A DNA stretch of 64,000 nucleotides from Diplolepis rosae (taxonomy: Eukaryota; Arthropoda; Insecta; Hymenoptera; Diplolepididae), in the NCBI GenBank assembly GCA_030998225.1, contig JAPYXD010000712.1, forward strand, positions 310,001 through 374,000. The letters are read 5' to 3'. The position numbers and the translations under genes are program-made. Positions 36,239 to 47,800 of this stretch are shown here, in pieces. The first letter of the stretch is position 1. Each line of letters opens with the position of its first letter. The notes beneath the pieces are model-generated. The model saw nothing but the letters and a program-made list of their open reading frames with translations, was not told the DNA's origin and ran no database searches.

Positions 36239-37058
36239 CAAGATAAAAGTGCTTCTTATATCCGACTCTACCTGGTTCCTAACTGGCATATGGGTCCTGA
36301 AGCTAAAATACGAAAATATGTTTCTACTCGGATCCTATCTAGTTTCTATAAGGCAGCTGTATATTTGTAAATTTTGAAGATGAAAGGGCTTCTTTTATCA
36401 GGCCCTACCTGGTTCCTAACTGGCATTTGGATCCAGAAGTTAAATAAAAATATGTTTCTACCCAGATCCTATCCATTTTCTATAAGTCAGTTGTAGACTT
36501 GTAAATTTTCAAGATAAAAGTGCTTCTTTTATCGGGCCCTACCTGGTTCCTAACTGGCATTTGGATCCAGAAGTAATAAAAAAAATACTTTTCTACCCGG
36601 ATCCTTTCTAGTTTCTATAAGGCAGTTGTATACTTGTATATTTTCAAGATGAAAGTGCTTCTTTTATCGGGCCCTACCTGGTTCCTAACTGGCATTTGGA
36701 TCCAGAAGTAATAAAAAAAATACTTTTCTACCCGGATCCTTTCTAGTTTCTATAAGGCAGTTGTATATTTGTAAATTTTGAAGATGAAAGTGCTTCTTAT
36801 ATCCGGCCCTACCTGGTTCCTAACTGGCATATGGGTCCTGAAGTCAAAATATGAAAATATGTTTCTACTCGGATCCTATCCAGTTTCTATAAGGCAGATG
36901 TATATTTGTAAATTTTGAAGATGAAAGTGCTTCTTTTATCGGGCCCTACCTGGTTTCTAACTGGCATTTGGATCCAGAAGTAAAAAAAAAATACTTTTCT
37001 ACGCGGATCCTTTCAGGTTTCTATAAGCCAGTTGTAGACTTGTAAATTTTCAAGATAA
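36239..37058 (+). repeat. Six-monomer cassette, copy 2 of a 10-monomer-spaced pair
   Basis: Partner of 34,880-35,699 at offset 1,359-1,360. One monomer differs: both class b monomers here carry 'aagtaataaaa', whereas only the first does in copy 1. This is consistent with local conversion. Confidence 0.85.
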
Positions 37059-37658
37059 AAGTGCTTCTTATATCCGACTCTACCTGGTTCCTAACTGGCA
37101 TATGGGTCCTGAAGCTAAAATACGAAAATATGTTTCTACTCGGATCCTATCTAGTTTCTATAAGGCAGTTGTATATTTGTAAATTTTGAAGATGAAAGTG
37201 CTTCTTTTATCAGGCCCTACCTGGTTCTTAACTGGCATTTGGATCCAGAAGTTAAATAAAAATATGTTTCTACCCAGATCCTATCCATTTTCTATAAGTC
37301 AGTTGTAGACTTGTAAATTTTCAAGATAAAAGTGCTTCTTATATCCGACTCTACCTGGTTCCTAACTGGCATATGGGTCCTGAAGCTAAAATACGAAAAT
37401 ATGTTTCTACTCGGATCCTATCTAGTTTCTATAAGGCAGTTGTATATTTGTAAATTTTGAAGATGAAAGTGCTTCTTTTATCAGGCCCTACCTGGTTCCT
37501 AACTGGCATTTGGATCCAGAAGTAAAAAAAAAATACTTTTCTACCCGGATCCTTTCTAGTTTCTATAAGGCAGTTGTATACTTGTATATTTTCAAGATGA
37601 AAGTGCTTCTCCTATCCGGCCGTACTGGGTTCCTACCTAACTTATAGGTCCTGAAGTT

Positions 37659-38242
37659 AAAATACGAAAATATGTTTCTACTCGGATCCTATCTAGTTTC
37701 TATAAGGCAGTTGTATATTTGTAAATTTTAAAAGATGAAAGTGCTTCTTTTATCGGGCCCTACCTGGTTCCTAACTGGCATTTGGATCCAGAAGTAAAAA
37801 AAAAAATACTTTTCTACCCGGATCCTTTCTAGTTTCTATAAGGCAGTTGTATAATTGTATATTTTCAAGATGAAAGTGCTTCTCCTATCCGGCCGGACTG
37901 GGTTCCTACCTGACTTATAGGTCCTGAAGTTAAAATACGAAAATATGTTTCTACTCGGATCCTATCCAGTTTATATAAGGCAGTTGTATATTTGTAAATT
38001 TTGAAGATGAAAGTGCTTCTTTTATCGGGCCCTACCTGGTTCCTAACTGGGATATGGGTCCTGAAGTTAAATAAAAATATGTTTCTACCCAGATCCTATC
38101 CATTTTCTATAAGTCAGTTGTAGACTTGTAAATTTTGAAGATGAAAGTGCTTCTTTTATCGGGCCCTAACTGGTTCCTAACTGCCATTTGGATCCAGATG
38201 TAAAAAAAAAAATACTTTACTAACCAGATCCATTTTCTATAA
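37659..38242 (+). repeat. Dispersed duplicate of 18,380-18,960
   Basis: Same markers as the left partner, plus an extra A in 'attttaaaagatg' near 37,730. Because it lies just right of the block II duplications and its partner just left of them, the pair may bracket the amplified region. Confidence 0.9.
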
Positions 38243-39393
38243 GCCAGTTGTAGACTTGTAAATTTTCAAGATAAAAGTGCTTCTCCTAACCGGCCGGACT
38301 GGGTTCCTACCTGACTTATAGGTCCTGAAGCTAAAATACGAAAATATGTTTCTACTCGGATCCTATCCAGTTTATATAAGGCAGTTGTATATTTGTAAAT
38401 TTTGAAGATGAAAGTGCTTCTTTTATCGGGCCCTACCTGGTTCCTAACTGGCATTTGGATCCAGAAGTAAAAAAAAAATACTTTTCTACCCGGATCCTTT
38501 CTAGTTTCTATAAGGCAGTTGTATACTTGTAAATTTTCAAGATAAAAGTGCTTCTTATATCCGACTCTACCTGGTTCCTAACTGGCATATGGGTCCTGAA
38601 GCTAAAATACGAAAATATGTTTCTACTCGGATCCTATCTAGTTTCTATAAGGCAGTTGTATATTTGTAAATTTTGAAGATGAAAGTGCTTCTTTTATCAG
38701 GCCCTACCTGGTTCTTAACTGGCATTTGGATCCAGAAGTTAAATAAAAATATGTTTCTACCCAGATCCTATCCATTTTCTATAAGTCAGTTGTAGACTTG
38801 TAAATTTTCAAGATAAAAGTGCTTCTTATATCCGGCCCTACCTGGTTCCTAACTGGCATATGGGTCCTGAAGCTAAAATACGAAAATATGTTTCTACTCG
38901 GATCCTATCTAGTTTCTATAAGGCAGTTGTATATTTGTAAATTTTAAAGATGAAAGTGCTTCTTTTATCGGGCCCTACCTGGTTCCTAACTGGCATTTGG
39001 ATCCAGAAGTAAAAAAAAAATACTTTTCTACCCGGATCCTTTCTAGTTTCTATAAGGCAGTTGTATACTTGTATATTTTCAAGATGAAAGTGCTTCTCCT
39101 ATCCGGCCGTACTGGGTTCCTAACTGGCATATGGGTCCTGAAGCTAAAATACGAAAATATGTTTCTACTCGGATCCTATCCAGTTTATATAAGGCAGTTG
39201 TATATTTGTAAATTTTGAAGATGAAAGTGCTTCTTTTATCGGGCCCTACCTGGTTCCTAACTGGGATATGGGTCCTGAAGTTAAAATACGAAAATATGTT
39301 TCTACTCGGATCCTATCCATTTTTTATTAGGCAGTTGTATATTTGTAAATTTTGAAGATGAAAGTGCTTCTTTTATCGGGCCCTACCTGGTTC
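38243..39393 (+). repeat. Satellite segment at the block II/III transition
   Basis: Contains the last 'ccgactctacc' (about 38,560), last class e (about 38,740) and last 'gaagctaaaatacg' (about 39,138) monomers of the window. Near 39,110 a class c pre-boundary 'ccgtactgggttcc' is joined directly to a class a left end 'taactggcatatggg', an unusual hybrid junction. Confidence 0.83.
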
Positions 39394-39663
39394 CTAACTG
39401 GCATTTGGATCCAGATGTAAAAAAAAATACTTTACTAACCAGATCCTATCCATTTTCTATAAGCCAGTTGTAGACTTGTAAATTTTCAAGATAAAAGTGC
39501 TTCTTATATCCGGCCCTACCTGGGTCCTAACTGGCATATGGGTCCTGAAGTTAAAATACGAAAATATGTGTCTACTCGGATCCTATCCAGTTTCTATAAG
39601 GCAGTTGTATATTTGTAAATTTTGAAGATGAAAGTGCTTCTTTTATCGGGCCCTACCTGGTTC
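39394..39663 (+). repeat. 271-bp dimer (b-a), unit 1
   Basis: A class b monomer with 'ccagatgtaaaa', 'tactttactaaccagatcc' and 'taagccag' is followed by a class a monomer preceded by 'cctgggtcc' and carrying 'tatgtgtctactcgg'. The same pair follows at 39,664. Confidence 0.9.
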
Positions 39664-39934
39664 CTAACTGGCATTTGGATCCAGATGTAAAAAAAAAATA
39701 CTTTACTAACCAGATCCTATCCATTTTCTATAAGCCAGTTGTAGACTTGTAAATTTTCAAGATAAAAGTGCTTCTTATATCCGGCCCTACCTGGGTCCTA
39801 ACTGGCATATGGGTCCTGAAGTTAAAATACGAAAATATGTGTCTACTCGGATCCTATCCAGTTTCTATAAGGCAGTTGTATATTTGTAAATTTTGAAGAT
39901 GAAAGTGCTTCTTTTATCGGGCCCTACCTGGTTC
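39664..39934 (+). repeat. 271-bp dimer (b-a), unit 2
   Basis: Repeats the preceding dimer. The A-run is 9 rather than 8 bases; otherwise I see no difference. The following class b monomer at 39,935 reverts to 'ccagaagtaaaa'. Confidence 0.9.
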
Positions 39935-42900
39935 CTAACTGGCATTTGGATCCAGAAGTAAAAAAAAAATACTTTTCTACCAAGATCCTATCCAGTTTCT
40001 ATAAGGCAGTTGTAGACTTGTAAACTTTCAATATAAAAGTGCTTCTTATATCCGGCCCTACCTGGTTCCTAACTGGCATATGGGTCCTGAAGTTAAAATA
40101 CGAAAATATGTTTCTACTCGGATCCTATCCAGTTTCTATAAGGCAGTTGTATATTTGTAAATTTACAAGATGAAAGTGCTTCTTATATCCGGCCCTACCT
40201 GGTTCCTAACTGGCATATGGGTCCTGAAGTTAAAATACGAAAATATGTTTCTACTCGGATCCTATCCATTTTCTATAAGGCAGTTGTATATTTGTAAATT
40301 TTAAAGATGAAAGTGCTTCTTTTATCGGGCCCTACCTGGTTCCTAACTGGCATTTGGATCCAGAAGTAAAAAAAAAATAATTTTCTACCAAGATCCTATC
40401 CAGTTTCTATAATGCAGTTGTAGACTTGTATATTTTCAAGATGAAAGTGCTTCTCCTATCCGGCCGTACTGGGTTCCTACCTATCTTATAGGTCCTGAAG
40501 TTAAAATACGAAAATATGTTTCTACTCGGATCCTACCCAGTTTCTGTAAGGCAGTTGTATACTTGTAAATTTTCAAGATAAAAGTGCTTCTTATATCCGG
40601 CCCTACCTGGTTCCTAACTGGCATATGGGTCCTGAAGTTAAAATACGAAAATATGTTTCTACTCGGATCCTATCCAGTTTCTATAAGGCAATTGTATATT
40701 TGTAAATTTTGAAGATGAAAGTGCTTCTTTTATCGGGCCCTACCTGGTTCCTAACTGGCATTTGGATCCAGATGTAAAAAAAAAAATACTTTACTAACCA
40801 GATCCTATCCATTTTCTATAAGTCAGTTGTAGACTTGTAAATTTTCAAGATGAAAGTGCTTCTCCTATCCGGCCGTACTGGGTTCCTACCTAACTTATAG
40901 GTCCTGAAGTTAAAATACGAAAATATGTTTCTACTCGGATCCTATCCAGTTTCTGTAAGGCAGTTGTATATTTGTAAATTTTAAAGATGAAAGTGCTTCT
41001 TTTATCGGGCCCTACCTGGTTCCTAACTGGCATTTGGATCCAGAAGTAGAAAAAAAATACTTTTCTACCAAGATCCTATCCAGTTTCTATAAGGCAGTTG
41101 TATACTTGTAAATTTTCAAGATAAAAGTGTTTCTTATATCCGGCCCTACCTGGTTCCTAACTGGCATATGGGTCCTGAAGTTAAAATACGAAAATATGTT
41201 TCTACTCGGATCCTATCCAGTTTCTGTAAGGCAATTGTATATTTGTAAATTTTCAAGATAAAAGTGTTTCTTATATCCGGCCCTACCTGGTTCCTAACTG
41301 GCATATGGGTCCTGAAGTTAAAATACGAAAATATGTTTCTACTCGGATCCTATCCAGTTTCTGTAAGGCAATTGTATATTTGTAAATGTTGAAGATGAAA
41401 GTGCTTCTCCTATCCGGCCGTACTGGGTTCCTACCTAACTTATAGGTCCTGAAGTTAAAATACGAAAATATGTTTCTACTCGGATCCTACCCAGTTTCTG
41501 TAAGGCAGTTGTATACTTGTAAATTTTCAAGATAAAAGTGTTTCTTATATCCGGCCCTACCTGGTTCCGAACTGGCATATGGGTCCTGATGTTAAAAGAC
41601 GAAAATATGTTTCTACTCGGATCCTATCCAGTTTCTGTAAGGCAATTGTATATTTGTAAATTTTCCAGATAAAAGTGTTTCTTATATCCGGCCCTACCTG
41701 GTTCCTAACTGGCATATGGGTCCTGAAGTTAAAATACGAAAATATGTTTCTACTCGGATCCTATCCAGTTTCTGTAAGGCAATTGTATATTTGTAAATGT
41801 TGAAGATGAAAGTGCTTCTCCTATCCGGCCGTACTGGGTTCCTACCTAACTTATAGGTCCTGAAGTTAAAATACGAAAATATGTTTCTACTCGGATCCTA
41901 TCCAGTTTCTATAAGGCAGTTGTATATTTGTAAATTTTCAAGATAAAAGTGCTTCTTATATCCGGCCCTACCTGGTTCCTAACTGGCATATGGGTCCTGA
42001 AGTTAAAATACGAAAATATGTTTCTACTCGGATCCTATCCAGTTTCTATAAGGCAGTTGTATATTTGTAAATTTTAAAGATGAAAGTGCTTCTTTTATCG
42101 GGCCCTACCTGGTTCCTAACTGGCATTTGGATCCAGAAGTAAAAAAAAAATACTTTTCTACCAAGATCCTATCCAGTTTCTATAAGGCAGTTGTAGACTT
42201 GTAAATTTTCAATATAAAAGTGCTTCTTATATCCGGCCCTACCTGGTTCCTAACTGGCATATGGGTCCTGAAGTTAAAATACGAAAATATGTTTCTACTC
42301 GGATCCTATCCAGTTTCTATAAGGCAGTTGTATATTTGTAAATTTTCAAGATAAAAGTGTTTCTTATATCCGGCCCTACCTGGTTCCTAACTGGCATATG
42401 GGTCCTGAAGTTAAAATACGAAAATATGTTTCTACTCGGATCCTATCCAGTTTCTGTAAGGCAATTGTATATTTGTAAATGTTGAAGATGAAAGTGCTTC
42501 TTTTGTTGGGCCCTACCTGGTTCCTAACTGGCATTTGGATCCAGAAGTAAAAAAAAAAATACTTTTCTACCCGGATCCTTTCTAGTTTCTATAAGGCAGT
42601 TGTATACTTGTATATTTTCAAGATGAAAGTGCTTCTCCTATCCGGCCGTACTGGGTTCCTACCTAACTTATAGGTCCTGAAGTTAAAATACGAAAATATG
42701 TTTCTACTCGGATACTACCCAGTTTCTGTAAGGCAATTGTATACTTGTAAATTTTCAAGATAAAAGTGTTTCTTATATCCGGCCCTACCTGGTTCCTAAC
42801 TGGCATATGGGTCCTGAAGTTAAAATACGAAAATATGTTTCTACTCGGATCCTATCCAGTTTCTGTAAGGCAATTGTATATTTGTAAATGTTGAAGATGA

Positions 42901-44291
42901 AAGTGCTTCTTTTGTTGGGCCCTACCTGGTTCCTAACTGGCATTTGGATCCAGAAGTAAAAAAAAAAATACTTTACTACCCGGATCCTTTCTAGTTTCTA
43001 TAAGGCAGTTGTATACTTGTATACTTTCAAGATCGAAGTGCTTCTCCTATCCGGCCGGACTGGGTTCCTACCTGACTTATAGGTCCTGAAGTTAAAATAC
43101 GAAAATATGTTTCTACTCGGATCCTATCCAGTTTATATAAGGCAGTTGTATATTTGTAAATTTTGAAGATGAAAGTGCTTCTTTTATCGGGCCCTACCTG
43201 GTTCCTAACTGGGATATGGGTCCTGAAGTTAAAATACGAAAATATGTTTCTACTCGGATCCTCTCCAGTTTCTATTAGGCAGTTGTATATTTGTAAATTT
43301 TGAAGATGAAAGTGCTTCTTTTATCGGGCCCTACCTGGTTTCTAACTGGCATTTGGATCCAGAAGTAAAAAAAAAAATAGTTTTCTACGCGGATCCTTTC
43401 CGGTTTCTATAAGCCAGTTGTAGACTTGTAAATTTTCAAGATAAAAGTGCTTCTTATATCCGGCCCTACCTGGGTCCTAACTGGCATATGGGTCCTGAAG
43501 TTAAAATACGAAAATATGTGTCTACTCTGATCCTATCCAGTTTCTATAAGCCAGTTGTATATTTGTAAATTTTGAAGATGAAAGTGCTTCTTTTATCGGG
43601 CCCTACCTGGTTCCTAACTGGCATTTGGATCCAGATGTAAAAAAAAAAATACTTTACTACCCGGATCCTTTCTAGTTTCTACAAGGCAGTTGTATACTTG
43701 TATACTTTCAAGATGAAAGTGCTTCTCCTATCCGGCCATACTGGGTTCCTACCTGACTTATAGGTCCTGAAGTTAAAATACGAAAATATGTTTCTACTCG
43801 GACCCTACCCAGTTTCTGTAAGGCAGTTGTATACTTGTAAATTTTCAAGATAAAAGTGCTTCTTTTATCGGGCCCTACCTGGTTCCTAACTGGCATTTGG
43901 ATCCAGATGTAAAAAAAATACTTTACTACCCGGATCCTTTCTAGTTTCTATAAGGCAGTTGTATACTTGTATACTTTCAAGATCGAAGTGCTTCTCCTAT
44001 CCGGCCGGACTGGGTTCCTACCTGACTTATAGGTCCTGAAGTTAAAATACGAAAATATGTTTCTACTCGGATCCTATCCAGTTTATATAAGGCAGTTGTA
44101 TATTTGTAAATTTTGAAGATGAAAGTGCTTCTTTTATCGGGCCCTACCTGGTTCCTAACTGGGATATGGGTCCTGAAGTTAAAATACGAAAATATGTGTC
44201 TACTCTGATCCTATCCAGTTTCTATAAGCCAGTTGTATATTTGTAAATTTTGAAGATGAAAGTGCTCCTTTTATCGGGCCCTACCTGGTTC

Positions 44292-44562
44292 CTAACTGGC
44301 ATTTGGATCCAGATGTAAAAAAAAAATACTTTACTACCCGGATCCTTTCTAGTTTCTACAAGGCAGTTGTATACTTGTATACTTTCAAGATGAAAGTGCT
44401 TCTCCTATCCGGCCATACTGGGTTCCTACCTGACTTATAGGTCCTGAAGTTAAAATACGAAAATATGTTTCTACTCGGACCCTACCCAGTTTCTGTAAGG
44501 CAGTTGTATACTTGTAAATTTTCAAGATAAAAGTGCTTCTTTTATCGGGCCCTACCTGGTTC
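44292..44562 (+). repeat. 271-bp dimer HOR (b-c), superunit 1, unit 1
   Basis: A class b monomer ('ccagatgtaaaa', 'tttctacaaggcag') is followed by a class c monomer preceded by 'ccggccatactggg', with 'ctcggaccctaccc' in place of 'ctcggatcc'. The pair repeats at 44,563. The class c partner also occurs at about 43,740, 677 bp (five monomers) upstream. Confidence 0.9.
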
Positions 44563-44833
44563 CTAACTGGCATTTGGATCCAGATGTAAAAAAAAAATAC
44601 TTTACTACCCGGATCCTTTCTAGTTTCTACAAGGCAGTTGTATACTTGTATACTTTCAAGATGAAAGTGCTTCTCCTATCCGGCCATACTGGGTTCCTAC
44701 CTGACTTATAGGTCCTGAAGTTAAAATAAGAAAATATGTTTCTACTCGGACCCTACCCAGTTTCTGTAAGGCAGTTGTATACTTGTAAATTTTCAAGATA
44801 AAAGTGCTTCTTTTATCGGGCCCTACCTGGTTC
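44563..44833 (+). repeat. 271-bp dimer HOR (b-c), superunit 1, unit 2
   Basis: Same as unit 1 except for 'taaaataagaaa' near 44,726 in place of 'taaaatacgaaa'. This private change is also found in the corresponding unit at 50,821, so it predates the superunit duplication. Confidence 0.9.
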
Positions 44834-47800
44834 CTAACTGGCATTTGGATCCAGATGTAAAAAAAAAATACTTTACTAACCAGATCCTATCCAGTTTCTA
44901 TAAGGCAGTTGTAGACTTGTAAATTTTCATTATAAAAGTGCTTCTTATATCCGGCCCTACCTGGTTCCTAACTGGCATATGGGTCCTGAAGTTAAAATAC
45001 GAAAATATGTTTCTACTCGGATCCTATCCAGTTTCTATAAGGCAGTTGTATATTTGTAAATTTTAAAGATGAAAGTGCTTCTTTTATCGGGCCCTACCTG
45101 GTTCCTAACTGGCATTTGGATCCAGAAGTAAAAAAAAAATACTTTTCTACCCGGATCCTATCCAGTTTCTATAAGGCAGTTGTAGACTTGTAAATTTTCA
45201 ATATAAAAGTGCTTCTTATATCCGGCCCTACCTGGTTCCTAACTGGCATATGGGTCCTGAAGTTAAAATACGAAAATATGTTTCTACTCGGATCCTATCC
45301 AGTTTCTATAAGGCAGTTGTATATTTGTAAATTTTGAAGATGAAAGTGCTTCTTTTATCGGGCCCTACCTGGTTTCTAACTGGCATTTGGATCCAGAAGT
45401 AAAAAAAAAAATACTTTTCTACGCGGATCCTTTCCGGTTTCTATAAGCCAGTTGTAGACTTGTAAATTTTCAAGATAAAAGTGCTTCTTATATCCGGCCC
45501 TACCTGGGTCCTAACTGGCATATGGGTCCTGAAGTTAAAATACGAAAATATGTGTCTACTCGGATCCTATCCAGTTTCTATAAGGCAGTTGTATATTTGT
45601 AAATTTTAAAGATGAAAGTGCTTCTTTTATCGGGCCCTACCTGGTTCCTAACTGGCATTTGGATCCAGAAGTAAAAAAAAATACTTTTCTACCAAGATCC
45701 TATCCAGTTTCTATAAGGCAGTTGTAGACTTGTAAACTTTCAATATAAAAGTCCTTCTTATATCCGGCCCTACCTGGTTCCTAACTGGCATATGGGTCCT
45801 GAAGTTAAAATACGAAAATATGTTTCTACTCGGATCCTATCCAGTTTCTATAAGGCAGTTGTATATTTGTAAATTTTCAAGATAAAAGTGCTTCTTATAT
45901 CCGGCCCTACCTGGTTCCTAACTGGCATATGGGTCCTGAAGTTAAAATACGAAAATATGTTTCTACTCGGATCCTATCCATTTTCTATAAGGCAGTTGTA
46001 TATTTGTAAATTTTAAAGATGAAAGTGCTTCTTTTATCGGGCCCTACCTGGTTCCTAACTGGCATTTGGATCCAGAAGTAAAAAAAAAATAATTTTCTAC
46101 CAAGATCCTATCCAGTTTCTATAATGCAGTTGTAGACTTGTATATTTTCAAGATGAAAGTGATTCTCCTATCCGGCCGTACTGGGTTCCTACCTATCTTA
46201 TAGGTCCTGAAGTTAAAATACGAAAATATGTTTCTACTCGGATCCTACCCAGTTTCTGTAAGGCAGTTGTATACTTGTAAATTTTCAAGATAAAAGTGTT
46301 TCTTATATCCGGCCCTACCTGGTTCCTAACTGGCATATGGGTCCTGAAGTTAAAATACGAAAATATGTTTCTACTCGGATCCTATCCAGTTTCTGTAAGG
46401 CAATTGTATATTTGTAAATTTTCAAGATAAAAGTGTTTCTTATATCCGGCCCTACCTGGTTCCTAACTGGCATATGGGTCCTGAAGTTAAAATACGAAAA
46501 TATGTTTCTACTCGGATCCTATCCAGTTTCTGTAAGGCAATTGTATATTTGTAAATGTTGAAGATGAAAGTGCTTCTCCTATCCGGCCGTACTGGGTTCC
46601 TACCTAACTTATAGGTCCTGAAGTTAAAATACGAAAATATGTTTCTACTCGGATCCTATCTAGTTTCTATAAGGCAGTTGTATATTTGTAAATTTTGAAG
46701 ATAAAAGTGCTTCTTATATCCGGCCCTACCTGGTTCCTAACTGGCATATGGGTCCTGAAGTTAAAATACGAAAATATGTTTCTACTCGGATCCTATCCAT
46801 TTTCTATAAGGCAGTTGTATATTTGTAAATTTTAAAGATGAAAGTGCTTCTTTTATCGGGCCCTACCTGGTTCCTAACTGGCATTTGGATCCAGAAGTAA
46901 AAAAACTAATTTTCTACCAAGATCCTATCCAGTTTCTATAGGGAAGTTTTATACTTGTAAATTTTCAAGATAAAAGTGTTTCTTATATCCGGCCCTACCT
47001 GGTTCCTAACTGGCATATGGGTCCTGAAGTTAAAATACGAAAATATGTTTCTACTCGGATCCTATCCAGTTTCTGTAAGGCAATTGTATATTTGTAAATT
47101 TTCAAGATAAAAGTGTTTCTTATATCCGGCCCTACCTGGTTCCTAACTGGCATATGGGTCCTGAAGTTAAAATACGAAAATATGTTTCTACTCGGATCCT
47201 ATCCAGTTTCTGTAAGGCAATTGTATATTTGTAAATGTTGAAGATGAAAATGCTTCTCCTATCCGGCCGTACTGGGTTCCTACCTAACTTATAGGTCCTG
47301 AAGTTAAAATACGAAAATATGTTTCTACTCGGATCCTACCCAGTTTCTGTAAGGCAGTTGTATACTTGTAAATTTTCAAGATAAAAGTGTTTCTTATATC
47401 CGGCCCTACCTGGTTCCTAACTGGCATATGGGTCCTGAAGTTAAAATACGAAAATATGTTTCTACTCGGATCCTATCCAGTTTCTGTAAGGCAATTGTAT
47501 ATTTGTAAATTTTCCAGATAAAAGTGTTTCTTATATCCGGCCCTACCTGGTTCCTAACTGGCATATGGGTCCTGAAGTTAAAATACGAAAATATGTTTCT
47601 ACTCGGATCCTATCCAGTTTCTGTAAGGCAATTGTATATTTGTAAATGTTGAAGATGAACGTGCTTCTCCTATCCGGCCGTACTGGGTTCCTACCTAACT
47701 TATAGGTCCTGAAGTTAAAATACGAAAATATGTTTCTACTCGGATCCTATCCAGTTTCTATAAGGCAGTTGTATATTTGTAAATTTTCAAGATAAAAGTG

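Larger units (their letters stand above)
35057..37658 (+). repeat. Mixed satellite segment right of the 7.61-kb duplication
   Basis: The left half continues the cassette order described for 34,880-35,699. The middle (35.7-36.24 kb) holds a run of class a and c monomers including the displaced SalI monomer at 36,005. The right half holds the second cassette copy and class a/e monomers with 'ccgactctacc'. No gene or foreign DNA is seen. Confidence 0.82.
39798..45510 (+). repeat. Block III superunit 1 (~42 monomers, 5.7 kb)
   Basis: Begins at the 'cctgggtcc|taactgg' class a monomer, which recurs at 45,511 (offset 5,713). Shared markers are 'aaactttcaatata' 40,022/45,734 and 'cctacctatc' 40,476/46,188. 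After a one-monomer change, 'ttttccagat' lies at 41,661/47,510 (offset 5,849). 'ttttgttggg' occurs twice here (42,501 and 42,910). A 677-bp pentamer and a 271-bp dimer HOR lie at 43.6-44.83 kb. Confidence 0.85.

Noticed and set aside
40028..45760. TATA-like 'tataaaagtg' recurring in many monomers as a promoter
   Set aside because: It is part of the AT-rich monomer consensus and has no associated transcription unit, initiator or downstream gene.
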